Source: Amycolatopsis saalfeldensis
Lineage (GTDB): Bacteria > Actinomycetota > Actinomycetes > Mycobacteriales > Pseudonocardiaceae
Reading direction: 5' to 3'
Length of the DNA stretch: 64,000 bases
Assembly: GCF_900110575.1 (NCBI RefSeq)
Contig: NZ_FOEF01000026.1
Span: forward strand, 50,826 to 114,825
Shown here: piece by piece, positions 17,632 through 26,470 of the stretch
How positions within the stretch are numbered: the stretch's first letter is position 1
How the letters are laid out: every line of letters starts with the position of its first letter
The notes under the pieces: generated by a model
Database searches by the model: none
Told to the model about the DNA's origin: nothing
What the model saw: only the letters and a program-made list of their open reading frames with translations
Position numbers and translations under genes: made by a program

Positions 17632-17646
17632 TACTGGCCTGCGCAC

Positions 17647-17677
17647 GGCCTGACCGGCGGGTTCAACCCATCAGGCC
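17647..17677 (+). terminator. Hairpin downstream of the Abi-type gene
   Basis: GGCCTGA (17647-17653) pairs with TCAGGCC (17671-17677), and inside it GGGTT pairs with AACCC. The hairpin starts 15 nt after the stop and is followed by CTTAGTTT. It is a plausible terminator. Confidence 0.5.
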
Positions 17678-18055
17678 CTTAGTTTGGCAAAAGGGGACAT
17701 GGCCGTGTGGCAGCAAGTCCCCGCCTTGCCCTGCCCCGTTAGGATCCGTTCTTTCGCGAAAAGATGGCCTCGCGGTCGTCTATCACTTCCCGACCCAGCA
17801 CTTTGACTGCCGCCGTCACCAGCCGACGTGCACCGGATGATCAGTCCGCGGTGCTGCCCTCGTCGACTGCTAATACAGATGAGACGGTCCGCACCGAGGT
17901 CTACTCTGGACGTTGGCAGCTCCGCCTGCCTGCTTCCGAGTCCCGGCGCCCACGCCGACGGGACGACGAGGACAAGGGTCCCTGACTCGCGGAATTCAAC
18001 GGACATCGGGCCTGACGGCGCCGGTGCGTGGGGCCGACCGCCGAAATGAGACACG
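17678..18055. other. Non-coding stretch with a degenerate DinB fragment
   Basis: No convincing gene is seen. GGGGAC (17693-17698) and GTCCCC (17717-17722) could pair. The part 17740-17840 is a DinB-like 3' remnant (listed separately). The remainder shows no codon structure, ribosome-binding site or repeat I trust. Confidence 0.5.
17740..17840 (+). pseudogene. Degenerate 3' fragment of a DinB-like gene
   Basis: The translated end VVYHFPTQHFDCRRHQPT matches VYRFPTQHFDFHRRQLT at the C-terminus of the DinB-like protein at 8591-9172, and the DNA is visibly related over about 60 nt. There is no start, upstream domain or intact frame. It may be left over from a duplication or rearrangement at the boundary of the arsenic and defence segments. 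Confidence 0.45.
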
Positions 18056-19336
18056 ATGACCGAGAACAAGGCACGCAAGGCCGCCATCCGGGCGCGCATG
18101 GCCGAGACCGGTGAACCGTATTCCGAGGCCGCCCACCGGCTGGACGACCAGACCGCCACGACCGACACCGCCGCGAGCCCCTTCGACACGGCTCTGCAGC
18201 AGTTCGGCATTCCGCCGGACGTGCTTACTTTGGCCCTTCGTCACGGTGCGGAGACCGACCGCTACCCGTTGCTCGGTGCCGGCGCGGCGGATCGGCTCAA
18301 GATCTCCCTCGACCTCAAGGACTGGGTGGCGTTGGCCAAGGCGAGGCTGGGCCGGCCGCAGTTCCCCCAGGACGCCCACGCCTACGAGGCTCTGTGTTCG
18401 GCCACAGCGGCCGGTGAGGTGATCGTGCCTCTGACCGCGGCGACCTACATGGAGGTGGCCCGGATCTCCTCACTGCGGCAGCGCAGTGATCTGGCCAACG
18501 TCATCGCTGAGATCTCAGGCTTTGTGGCTATCGCCAGCCGGTCGGTCGTCATGGAGCACCAGCTCCTCGCCGCCCTCGCAGCGCAATTCGGTGGCCTGCC
18601 GCCCGCGCCGATCCCCGTGTTCGGCCTCGGCAACCCATTCGGTGTTGGTGAGCAGAAGGCGTTCGTGCTGCGACGGAAGGGCGGTGGGGCGCCCGACCTG
18701 CCAACTGAGTTAGTGCGTGAGATCGAGACCGCCGGCAGGGTGATGGGCGAGTACATGATGCTGCGCGGCCCGGCGCCGGAGGACCTGCCTACCCTGCGTG
18801 CGCTCGGTTACCGACCAGAAGAGGTCGCCAAGGTCGAGGAAGCCCGTGTGAACCGGGAGAAGGAACTCGCTGCGATGTTGAAGGACGGCACGGCGGACCG
18901 CGGCCGACTCGGCGACATCGTGCACGCGCGCTACCTCTACTGGGAACTCGGGGATCGCCTTCCCTCCGCGCTGCAGCCGTACAACCTCGAAGTCGGCGAC
19001 TTCTTCGCCAAGGGCAAGGAGTGGCTGGGCGCGTTTCTGAACGATATCCCGAGCGCCGCGATCAACATCACGCTGGCTGACAAGGGTTTCCGCAACTCCT
19101 ACAAGAAGTGGACCGGCAACGACATCCGGGATGCCGATGCCGTGTCGGTCGCGATTCCCTACTGCGACGTGGTGATGACAGACAACTACGTTGCCGCCCA
19201 GTTGGCGAAGTCGCCAGTGGTCGCCCGGCACGCGACGCTTGTGCTGAGCCGCCTGAGCGATCTCAACGACGCGCTACCCGACCTAATCGCCTCGCGCACC
19301 ACCAGAACCGGGGACGGCCACGTCGCCGAGCGCTAG
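18056..19336 (+). CDS. PIN-like domain protein of unknown function
   Basis: A 426-residue protein. The N-terminus TENKARKAAIRARMAETGEPYSEAAHRL is a short basic helical motif shared by many actinobacterial proteins. From about residue 80 it looks like a PIN-type nuclease: KISLDLKDWVALAKARLG with a first acidic residue, and near the C-terminus DIRDADAVSVAIPYCDVVMTDNYVAAQL with clustered Asp residues as in PIN active sites. It may be an RNase effector. No antitoxin is seen beside it. It converges on the Qat operon. Confidence 0.55.
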   Translation: MTENKARKAAIRARMAETGEPYSEAAHRLDDQTATTDTAASPFDTALQQFGIPPDVLTLALRHGAETDRYPLLGAGAADRLKISLDLKDWVALAKARLGRPQFPQDAHAYEALCSATAAGEVIVPLTAATYMEVARISSLRQRSDLANVIAEISGFVAIASRSVVMEHQLLAALAAQFGGLPPAPIPVFGLGNPFGVGEQKAFVLRRKGGGAPDLPTELVREIETAGRVMGEYMMLRGPAPEDLPTLRALGYRPEEVAKVEEARVNREKELAAMLKDGTADRGRLGDIVHARYLYWELGDRLPSALQPYNLEVGDFFAKGKEWLGAFLNDIPSAAINITLADKGFRNSYKKWTGNDIRDADAVSVAIPYCDVVMTDNYVAAQLAKSPVVARHATLVLSRLSDLNDALPDLIASRTTRTGDGHVAER

Positions 19337-19484
19337 CGACATAGTGCCTGATTCGCCCGCTATAGCGTGACCGCCCAAGCTCATGAGCGCGCCAGGGGTG
19401 TCAAGCCTTCTGCTACTGCTCGGCCATCGTCGAGAGCGCCTCGATCCGATCAAGCGCGAACTCGCCGACATCGTGTAAGGGCCA
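19337..19484. other. Convergent gap
   Basis: A short frame ending ERLDPIKRELADIV and a stop near 19477 could be a remnant of a lost gene, but it is too short to identify. No clear terminator is seen. Confidence 0.3.
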
Positions 19485-20252
19485 TTACGCGACTGCGACG
19501 AGCGTCATCCGCACTGGCCGCGGCAGGAGTGCACCGCATTTCGTGGCGCGGGCCAACTGTGAGAGGTTGCGCCAGGTCACCTTGCGGATGTCGTCGGGCG
19601 CAACCCCGTGCACCTGAGCCAAAGCTCGTTCAACACTGTCGACGTTGCCCGGCCGGCGTTCCCGGCGGCCGGCCTTGTCGCCAAATGGGTGATCGGTCTC
19701 AGCAAGGACCCGGTCAAGGGGCAAGCTGGCCAATAAATCTTGCTGCCGCAGCATCGATGCGTTGACGGAAAAGTAGCAGCCAAGATCGATTGCCTGTTTG
19801 GTCTGTTCTCGGTTGCCGAGCCACCAGTGCAGAACTGCACCGTGGATTGGTCGAGCCGTCAAGCATTCAAGCACCGTGTCAGTAGCCGCGAAGCTGTGGA
19901 TGCTCGTAAGCCGGGGGTTCTCTTGCATTGCCGTCAGCATCGCATCCAAGGTTGCGCGTTGCGTGCCCATTGGTACGCGAGACTTGCCGTCCAAGCCGAC
20001 CTCGCTGACGTATGGCGTTAGGGCGATGAGTTCCGCAAACCGATCTACGTCGAATGCCCTCTGTGCACTGACGAGGCCGGGGTGGCAGCCTACGCCCCAG
20101 ACGGTCCAGGAGTCCGTCCGTTGCAGCACGCGTTCGGCTTCGTCGAGCGATCGGGTCGCCGCGAAGACGAGCGCCTCCAACGCCAGCAGATCACTGGACG
20201 AGATATCGGGCTCGATGTGGGCGTGCATGTCGATTGGTGGGATGCGTCTCAT
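19485..20252 (-). CDS. qatD: QatD: TatD-like metal-dependent nuclease of the Qat system
   Basis: A 255-residue TIM-barrel hydrolase of the TatD family. Metal ligands are visible: DMHAH (Asp8, His10, His12), SEVGLDG, the histidines in TSIHSF and LHWWLG, and the Asp of AETDHPFGD. It is the last gene of a QatA-QatB-QatC-QatD operon and overlaps the QatC stop by 4 nt. In known Qat systems this subunit is a TatD-like DNase that contributes to phage restriction. Confidence 0.85.
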   Translation of the reverse strand: MRRIPPIDMHAHIEPDISSSDLLALEALVFAATRSLDEAERVLQRTDSWTVWGVGCHPGLVSAQRAFDVDRFAELIALTPYVSEVGLDGKSRVPMGTQRATLDAMLTAMQENPRLTSIHSFAATDTVLECLTARPIHGAVLHWWLGNREQTKQAIDLGCYFSVNASMLRQQDLLASLPLDRVLAETDHPFGDKAGRRERRPGNVDSVERALAQVHGVAPDDIRKVTWRNLSQLARATKCGALLPRPVRMTLVAVA

Positions 20253-21541
20253 GGGTAGAGGCTCCGGAGCTCCTGGATTCCGCGCTGACAGAGGTCAAAC
20301 GCATCCCGCAGGGGGTAGTCGGTAGGGAGGCTCAGCGCGGCAAGGTCTCGCATCCGTATGCCTCGATGGATGAAGCTGCGAACTGGCTGCTCGACCGACT
20401 TGCTGTCAAGCCACTTTTTCACCGCAGGCTCGCTGTTTGGTGCGATGTAGTTGCTGCGATCAGTGACACCGGATGCCGCGAAGGATGCCCGTCGTAGGAC
20501 ACATCCGAAGCAGATTCCGCAGGGTCGCCCAGGTGAAATGCCGTGCGTCCACTGGCCACTCAGTGCACAGGAGTGGGTGGCGCTCAGGAAAGCTGACGCT
20601 TCAACTGGACCAACAAGATCCACGACCTGGTTGTACATCTCGCCCTTGGTGGTGTGCGCGAACGGATTCTCGATGACCGCGTGTGCGCCAATTTTGGCCA
20701 GTACAGTTGTCAAGTCCTGCAGGAATTTGGGGTGCGTGGTACGGGTCGACAGGCTGCCGAGGCGTTCCGGGCCGAGTGGCGGGTTGATAGAGGCGAAGCC
20801 GTTCTCGGGTATCCACAATGGAATCTTATGGATGGCGGCGACCGCTAGCCCGAGTGCGAGGAAGAGCAGCGAGCGCGACCGCGTTGTTGGTTCGGACGGG
20901 TACGGCGAGCCATCGATCCGCTCACTTCGGCGTCCAATGTGGACCACCGTGTGTCGCTGGTCTGGGCCGGGGATAAGCCGCGCAAGCTCGGAAGCAATGT
21001 GGCGCTGGATGGGCGCGAGCACCGTGCTGCTGTAGTGCGAGAGCAGGACATGACGCTCTCCTTCGGCAAGCAGTGAACGCGAGATCAACCCTCCGATTGC
21101 TGAATCGGCTCCTCCACTGAGGAGGACAACACGTTGAGGTACAGGGTCGGCTCCGGCAGGAGTGACGGTCGTCGTGTGTTCCTGCTGGGTGAACGACAGT
21201 GTCCAGCGGTCGCCGCTGAGGAAGCCGAGCACTCGGGCGAGTTCGTCGGCTGCGCTGCTCCAGGCTGCGGAGTCTGAGACGGGTATCTCCAGGTCGAGCT
21301 GACGCTGGTTCCAGTTCGAGCCCCGGCCTTCGCGCAGTACGGAGCGATCGGCGGACAGCGCCGTTAGTGCAATCCGGACCACATCGACGTTGAGCGGTGG
21401 CACCGCGCCCAGCTGTTCCAGGTTCGGGCCGACGCCTGCGGTGAATGACGAGCGCTGATCGTTGAGCCAGTAGAACGAGGAGGTGGCTTCGGCTGCAGGG
21501 ACGTCATCGGTTGCAGACAGGCGCAATGTGAACCGGGGCAT
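20249..21541 (-). CDS. qatC: QatC: QueC-like PP-loop enzyme of the Qat system
   Basis: A 430-residue protein. The PP-loop SGGADS at residues 142-147 and the C-terminal cysteine set (CALSGQWTH, PCGICFGC) match the QueC ATP-dependent ligase and zinc site. An N-terminal extension of about 130 residues and a C-terminal tail distinguish it from ordinary QueC. The start overlaps the QatB stop by one base. I recall recent reports that QueC-like defence enzymes attach a 7-deazaguanine base to the N-terminal glycine of a partner protein; here QatB begins Met-Gly, which fits. Confidence 0.88.
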   Translation of the reverse strand: MPRFTLRLSATDDVPAAEATSSFYWLNDQRSSFTAGVGPNLEQLGAVPPLNVDVVRIALTALSADRSVLREGRGSNWNQRQLDLEIPVSDSAAWSSAADELARVLGFLSGDRWTLSFTQQEHTTTVTPAGADPVPQRVVLLSGGADSAIGGLISRSLLAEGERHVLLSHYSSTVLAPIQRHIASELARLIPGPDQRHTVVHIGRRSERIDGSPYPSEPTTRSRSLLFLALGLAVAAIHKIPLWIPENGFASINPPLGPERLGSLSTRTTHPKFLQDLTTVLAKIGAHAVIENPFAHTTKGEMYNQVVDLVGPVEASAFLSATHSCALSGQWTHGISPGRPCGICFGCVLRRASFAASGVTDRSNYIAPNSEPAVKKWLDSKSVEQPVRSFIHRGIRMRDLAALSLPTDYPLRDAFDLCQRGIQELRSLYP

Positions 21542-22314
21542 CAGCTGCTTCCTCCAATGATGCCGCGGATTCTCTCCAAGCCGGCCTCGACGGCGCGGCT
21601 GATCTCATCCTCGGTCGCTCCGTCGACTGACAGGTCGGCTTGGGAGGCGATCACTTCCGCGGCGTCGCGGATATCGCGCTCGGCAATGTCGGCGTGGTCG
21701 TGGTTGTTGACGAGGTCGCCCGTCTCGACGAGCAGGGTCTCGGCGATGATGACGGCGATGGTCTGCCGGACCATTTCGTCGAGGGGCGGCAGGTACCCGT
21801 CCCGCTGTTGCTCCATGACCCATTCGGCAACGTCGGCTGCGACACGACGCTGTTCGTGGTCCTCAATGGTGCTGTCCGGTGTGCTGCAGGCCATGTCGAC
21901 GATGCGGCGCAGGACTTCGAATTCGTCGCCGAGGCTGCGCAGCTCGCTGTAGTCCAGGCCGAGGCGTTGGAGGGTCGCCGCGTCGCCAGTGCTGTAGGCG
22001 TAGGCCGCCGCTGCGGCGCGCCCAGCAGTGCGGGCTGAACTAGCGGCTGTTCGGTGCGGACCACCGCCACTGCGCGATCCGGTCCCGCTGCCGACCGCAC
22101 CCCCACCACCGGGACCATCACCCCCGCCACTCGCCGTGCGGGGGCGAATCAGGTTGACGACGCGCTGGAGCGCCGCCGCATCGAGCGGCGGCCGTTCCCC
22201 ATCGGGGCCAGGCCCGTCAGCACCTGATAGGCCATCGAGATAGTCAGTGATGGTGTCGCGAACAGCTTTGCCATCCTTGCCACCACTACCGGAGTAGGCC
22301 CCGCTGGTGCCCAT
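21541..22314 (-). CDS. qatB: QatB: partner protein of the Qat system
   Basis: A 257-residue protein starting MGTSGAYSGSGGKDG, with a Gly/Ser-rich, flexible N-terminus and further Gly-rich linker (residues 60-85), then a helical C-terminal domain (LGLDYSELRSLGDEFEVLRRIVDMA). N-terminal Met-Gly-Thr-Ser is typical of QatB and could expose glycine after Met removal. Its position between QatA and QatC and its length fit the family. Confidence 0.82.
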   Translation of the reverse strand: MGTSGAYSGSGGKDGKAVRDTITDYLDGLSGADGPGPDGERPPLDAAALQRVVNLIRPRTASGGGDGPGGGGAVGSGTGSRSGGGPHRTAASSARTAGRAAAAAYAYSTGDAATLQRLGLDYSELRSLGDEFEVLRRIVDMACSTPDSTIEDHEQRRVAADVAEWVMEQQRDGYLPPLDEMVRQTIAVIIAETLLVETGDLVNNHDHADIAERDIRDAAEVIASQADLSVDGATEDEISRAVEAGLERIRGIIGGSS

Positions 22315-24209
22315 TAGACCGTTTCTCGGTTCGGAAGTGCGCTTTCGACCGCTCGCTTGATCTTGCCGTCGGGCAGCTTGCCCTTCCAGGTCGTGAGGAC
22401 ACCGCGGATCGGTGCAGGGTCGTCAGGCTTGAACTGGATCGGGGTGGCGATGGTGATTTCGTTTGGCGGCAGCATCAGGAGGGCATCTCGGGCGGTGGCC
22501 ACCACCTCCGACCGGCGCCGGGCAATGCGCAGAATGGCGTTGACACCAGCCTTCTGTTTGGTGGGCTGGTCGCGCATCGTCCGTCCGATGTGCCGCAGCA
22601 GGTCGGTCATATCGCCGTCGCCCAGCTGATCGAGCTCGGCGTCAGTGACCGAAGCCTGCTCGCGCCGGGATTCCGAAAGCAGGTTCGCGGCGATGTCGCG
22701 AAGTTGCTCCGGCAGGCTGTCGTCGATCAGGGTTACACCGGCGAAGGCTGCGGCCAGTGTCAGATAGGGCGAGAGATCGAGCCCGCGCAGCGGTGGCGCC
22801 AGCCTGGCCCAGCGCACCATGGCCTGGGAGAACTGGCCTGACGTTGCTGGGATCGCTGCCTGCGAACGGCGGGTGGACGTGGCGCGACGCGGTCGCGATC
22901 CCGCCTCGACCGCACCATCGGCCTCATCCTGCTGCTCGGTGGCAGTCGTATTGGTCTGCGCGGGCCGACCGGCTTCGTCCTCCAGCCGTTCAAGGTGGTC
23001 GCGCATCTCGCCCTTGGCAAACCAGTCCAACAGCAGCTTGAACTCGGGCTTCATCAACGCTTCGAGGGTCATGAGCTTGGCGACCACTGCAGGGTCCAGG
23101 CTGATACCTCGGCGCAAGGCCACAGACTGGCGGACATGCAGGTCGTTGAGGAATCGTTTGATGTAGCGCGGGTTGCCCCGAAGCTTCTCGTAGAGCAGTG
23201 GTGTCAAACGGGTTGCGAAGGCGAGCTGGTCTTCCATGTCCAGCCCATCGACCTCCCCGATGTCGTCCACGCTGCCACCGGCGCGCCTGATCTGAGTGCA
23301 GCGTTCAATGAGCGTGGTCAACTGCTCGGGCTGGGCAGTTGCGTGCATCTGGAGAAGCAGCAGGTACGCCTGAGTGTCGAAGTGACTCAGGGCCGGCAGC
23401 GGGATGGTGGTCTGCACGATCTTGTGCAGGTAGAGCGTGGCGGGGTCTTGCCGCTCATCGTCGCTCTCGTCGGGCCGCCCCGTGGCCTTAAACCGGGTAC
23501 GGATGGCATCCGCCACCCGCTCCTCATCGGCAGCTATCACGAACGACATCTTGGGCACAGCCAGGAAGAGACGCATCGCTTCCAGGCTTTCCACAACTGT
23601 CTCCGGTAGGCAGCGGTCGAGATCGTCGACTAGGACGACAACCGCCTGCACGTGTGTGAGATCTTCGGAGGCGAGCAACATTCCGAACTCGTCCCTAAAC
23701 TCCTCCAGGCCCCTTACCGACTCCTTGTCGCCCTCCTTGGGTTTCACCAACTCGACAAGCTTGTCGAAGTCGGGGATCTGCAAGGTCAACGACGACTTGG
23801 CGGCTAGCTTGATCGCCTTGGCCCAGTCGATGCGCTTGCCGAGCCGGACAAGGAGCTGTTTGGCCTTGTCGGTCTTGGTGGCCGAACCGGCGACCTCGGC
23901 AGCCAGCGCGTCCAGCACCTCTGCGATCAGGCTCTCCTTGGCACCCGTTGACGGGTCGTAACGCCAGGGGTCGGTCTGGATGACCAGCACCTTCTTTTCG
24001 GCGGTGCTGCGGCGGTCGAGCTCTTGGGCAACCAAGCCAAGTACGGTCGTCTTGCCGCTGCCCCAGCTCCCGGACAGGCCGAGAGCAACCGGATCAAGCG
24101 CCTCATCAAGCAGAGCGTCAGCGACGGTGTGAGCGACGGCGTCGAAGGACAGCAGATCGACACTGGCCGGATCGTCGGACCATAGGCCGGAGTGCGGGGC
24201 GGTCGTCAT
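22314..24209 (-). CDS. qatA: QatA: KAP-family P-loop ATPase of the Qat system
   Basis: A 631-residue ATPase. Walker A is GSWGSGKT (residues 47-54), Walker B is VVVLVDDLDRC (about 210), and the region GNPRYIKRFLNDLHVR is typical of KAP NTPases. The C-terminal 200 residues contain an Arg/Ser-rich linker and a helical domain. ATG at 24209 follows GGAG; the upstream in-frame ATG has no such site. It is the ATPase of the complete Qat anti-phage operon. Confidence 0.88.
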   Translation of the reverse strand: MTTAPHSGLWSDDPASVDLLSFDAVAHTVADALLDEALDPVALGLSGSWGSGKTTVLGLVAQELDRRSTAEKKVLVIQTDPWRYDPSTGAKESLIAEVLDALAAEVAGSATKTDKAKQLLVRLGKRIDWAKAIKLAAKSSLTLQIPDFDKLVELVKPKEGDKESVRGLEEFRDEFGMLLASEDLTHVQAVVVLVDDLDRCLPETVVESLEAMRLFLAVPKMSFVIAADEERVADAIRTRFKATGRPDESDDERQDPATLYLHKIVQTTIPLPALSHFDTQAYLLLLQMHATAQPEQLTTLIERCTQIRRAGGSVDDIGEVDGLDMEDQLAFATRLTPLLYEKLRGNPRYIKRFLNDLHVRQSVALRRGISLDPAVVAKLMTLEALMKPEFKLLLDWFAKGEMRDHLERLEDEAGRPAQTNTTATEQQDEADGAVEAGSRPRRATSTRRSQAAIPATSGQFSQAMVRWARLAPPLRGLDLSPYLTLAAAFAGVTLIDDSLPEQLRDIAANLLSESRREQASVTDAELDQLGDGDMTDLLRHIGRTMRDQPTKQKAGVNAILRIARRRSEVVATARDALLMLPPNEITIATPIQFKPDDPAPIRGVLTTWKGKLPDGKIKRAVESALPNRETV

Positions 24210-24344
24210 GCCGACGCTCCGGCGCAGCACGGAATCTGATGTGTGGAGGAGACTGGGAAGCGGGTGCTGTGAAGCGCTCGAACGCTTGCGTTGTAGCAGG
24301 TTTCCGTAGTCCTGCGAATACCGCCGCAACGCGCCAGTTGCAGA

Positions 24345-25562
24345 TCACGCCTCATTGGTTTCCCCCTCCGCCGCTGCCCGGCGTCGCTCTAGCAGCGAAA
24401 CCACCCGGCCGCCCGTTTGGTGGGTGCCGGCTGGTGACGCGGTCGATGTGGGTGAGTCGCTGTCGGGAGTGCGTGCCGTTACGGTGCGGAAGAGATCCGG
24501 AGGCACTCGACACTGCTCGATCAGCTGCGCCCCGTCGATGTCTTCCTGCGCGAGCAGCTCCACGGCTCGCGGCAGGAGCGACGGCTGCTCGATGACTGTG
24601 ATCAACCCAGGTTCGTTCCGGCGCCAACCGCGAGCCGAGATGGTCGTCATGGCGTTGCGGTAGGACACATCGCTGAGCCGGCCGAGCCACCGGGCGCGGT
24701 AGAGCAGGGCTTGGATACTGACGCCCCACTGCTCCTTGAGTCGGGCCAGTGTCCGCCACACGTTACCGCCCATGGTGGTCGGGAGCAGGTCGCGAATCTG
24801 GTCAGCGGGCATCAGCAGCTCGGCAGCGAAGCGGTGCGCCTGGTCCTCGACGATGCGCCCGCCTGGCTCGGCGTCGCCATGCATGACGAGATGCCCCAAC
24901 TCGTGTGCAACGTCGAAGCGCTGGCGGTAGTAGTCCCGCTTGATCGGGTTTAGTATCACGACCGGCCGAAGGCGGCTGTCGAACGAATACGCATCGACTG
25001 AGGCCGTCTGGGATGGGCTGAATACCACCAGAACGCCGCGATTTTCTAGCAGCCGGATGAGGTGTCCGGCAGGCCCGGACTCGATTCCCCATTCCGTACG
25101 GACGAGGTGTGCGGCGCGCTCCGGACCGTTGCCGTCTCGGTCATCGGCTGACACTGGGAGGCTAGGAACCTCAGGGTCGGGGAATTCTACGTGGCGCTCC
25201 AGGCTGGTCACGATGTCCACGGCCAGTTGCCCGTAGGCGTACGCCTGGTCGCGGGCGAGCTGACTGGTCGAGCGCAATGAGCGGAAGTGCGGCGTGGTGC
25301 TCAGTGCAGCGACGTCCTCTGGTCGGACGGCGAAGAACCCCGGATCGACTGACAAGCTCAGGGCCAGTTGCGCCACGGTGGCGGCCGTGGGTCGCTTGGC
25401 CCCGGACTCCCATGCCGCCACCGCAGTGGGGCTCTTGTCGACCAAGGCAGCGAGGTCGCTCTTGCGGAGTCCCGCCAGGTGCCTGGCTAGCGTCAGGCGG
25501 GCTCCGTCGAAGAACGCAGCGACCTCCGCCGCCCGGTCAAGCGATGGCGTACGAGAACTCAC
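24345..25562 (-). CDS. XRE-ImmA/IrrE metallopeptidase regulator
   Basis: A 405-residue protein. Residues 20-75 are an XRE helix-turn-helix (LRKSDLAALVDKSPTAVAAWESG). A zinc peptidase domain of the ImmA/IrrE (COG2856) family follows, with HELGH at 220-224 and a downstream Glu in EDQAHRFAAELLMP. Such proteins cleave or sense repressors in mobile elements and defence loci. It lies 135 nt upstream of qatA on the same strand, so it may control Qat. Its start overlaps the stop of the next upstream gene. Confidence 0.82.
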   Translation of the reverse strand: MSSRTPSLDRAAEVAAFFDGARLTLARHLAGLRKSDLAALVDKSPTAVAAWESGAKRPTAATVAQLALSLSVDPGFFAVRPEDVAALSTTPHFRSLRSTSQLARDQAYAYGQLAVDIVTSLERHVEFPDPEVPSLPVSADDRDGNGPERAAHLVRTEWGIESGPAGHLIRLLENRGVLVVFSPSQTASVDAYSFDSRLRPVVILNPIKRDYYRQRFDVAHELGHLVMHGDAEPGGRIVEDQAHRFAAELLMPADQIRDLLPTTMGGNVWRTLARLKEQWGVSIQALLYRARWLGRLSDVSYRNAMTTISARGWRRNEPGLITVIEQPSLLPRAVELLAQEDIDGAQLIEQCRVPPDLFRTVTARTPDSDSPTSTASPAGTHQTGGRVVSLLERRRAAAEGETNEA

Positions 25563-26371
25563 CCTTCACCACTACTGCGGTTGTTACGACGTTCTTCCAC
25601 GGACCGACGCAGGCGGACCGGAGCATCCGGCACAGTGTTCGGTCCCGTCGGGAGCGGCGCGTCGTCGGTACGGCGACCGCCACCAGCGGGCGGGGCGTCC
25701 AGGAGGTTCTGGCGCCAGTGCCACGCTTGACCACCGCCAGCGTTCAGGCGAGCGCGGCCGAAGACCAGTTCGGCCTGTTGACTAAGCGCGTCGAGGCTAT
25801 GTGCGACGACGTAGGTCTTGACGTCGAGGTCGTGGTCGGTGTTCAGCAGGGCTTCCAGGCCGCCGATCTCCTCCGGAACCAGATCCTCGAACAGCGAGGG
25901 CTGCGGTGGCTCGGGGTTGCGCTGCTTGGCCACCCGCCGCTTGGTGGGGCTCTTCTGCGGCCAGGGCAGCCGGTCGAGCTTGCCGAAGACGCACGAGGCG
26001 AGCAGAAACCGAATCTCACCATGTGCCCAGCCAGGGCTGCCGTTGAGGTTGGCGCGACGCACAAGGCCGGCATGCAGCCGCGGCATGGAGTCGACGTCGC
26101 GCTCGGACAGCTGGTCGTACAGCAGGTCGAGGTCGGCGTCGTCGTTGCCGGAGCGCACCGCGTAGCGCTCACAAGCGAACACGCGGTCTAGACGATCGCG
26201 GAACAGCGTGTACCGGGTGTTACCGAGCCAGGCGGCATCGTGGCCATCGGCCTCGGAGTACGTCTCCAGGGACCGCGTGGTCGCCGACACGTACGCCCAG
26301 CGCACTCCGGCCAAGACCCCGACGTCGCCGAGCTCCGCGATAACATCCTGCTGTTCGCTCACGGCGCTCAA
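25559..26371 (-). CDS. Unknown protein, first gene of the XRE-ImmA-Qat operon
   Basis: A 270-residue protein not recognised. It has an acidic N-terminal half and a central basic/Pro-rich part (KSPTKRRVAKQRNPEPPQ). It overlaps the XRE-ImmA gene by 4 nt, so the two are translationally coupled. It could be the substrate or partner of the peptidase. Sequence alone gives no function. Confidence 0.6.
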   Translation of the reverse strand: MSAVSEQQDVIAELGDVGVLAGVRWAYVSATTRSLETYSEADGHDAAWLGNTRYTLFRDRLDRVFACERYAVRSGNDDADLDLLYDQLSERDVDSMPRLHAGLVRRANLNGSPGWAHGEIRFLLASCVFGKLDRLPWPQKSPTKRRVAKQRNPEPPQPSLFEDLVPEEIGGLEALLNTDHDLDVKTYVVAHSLDALSQQAELVFGRARLNAGGGQAWHWRQNLLDAPPAGGGRRTDDAPLPTGPNTVPDAPVRLRRSVEERRNNRSSGEG

Positions 26372-26470
26372 GCTACACCAGAACCAGTAATTGCCGCGTC
26401 ATACTCAACCGTGTCGGCGTGTCGCGGCGGCGAACAACACCGCTACGCCCAACGAAGGGATGCTGTCGAG

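Noticed and set aside
17640..17680. Possible tRNA (GGGTTCAACCC resembles a T-loop)
   Set aside because: Acceptor, D and anticodon arms cannot be built. It fits a terminator hairpin better.
19337..19484. Remnant transposase or integrase
   Set aside because: Only a 14-residue coding-like tail is visible. This is too little to identify.
20249..21541. Housekeeping QueC for preQ0 synthesis
   Set aside because: It is encoded within the QatABCD operon and has an extra N-terminal domain, so it is assigned to the Qat system, although a dual role is possible.
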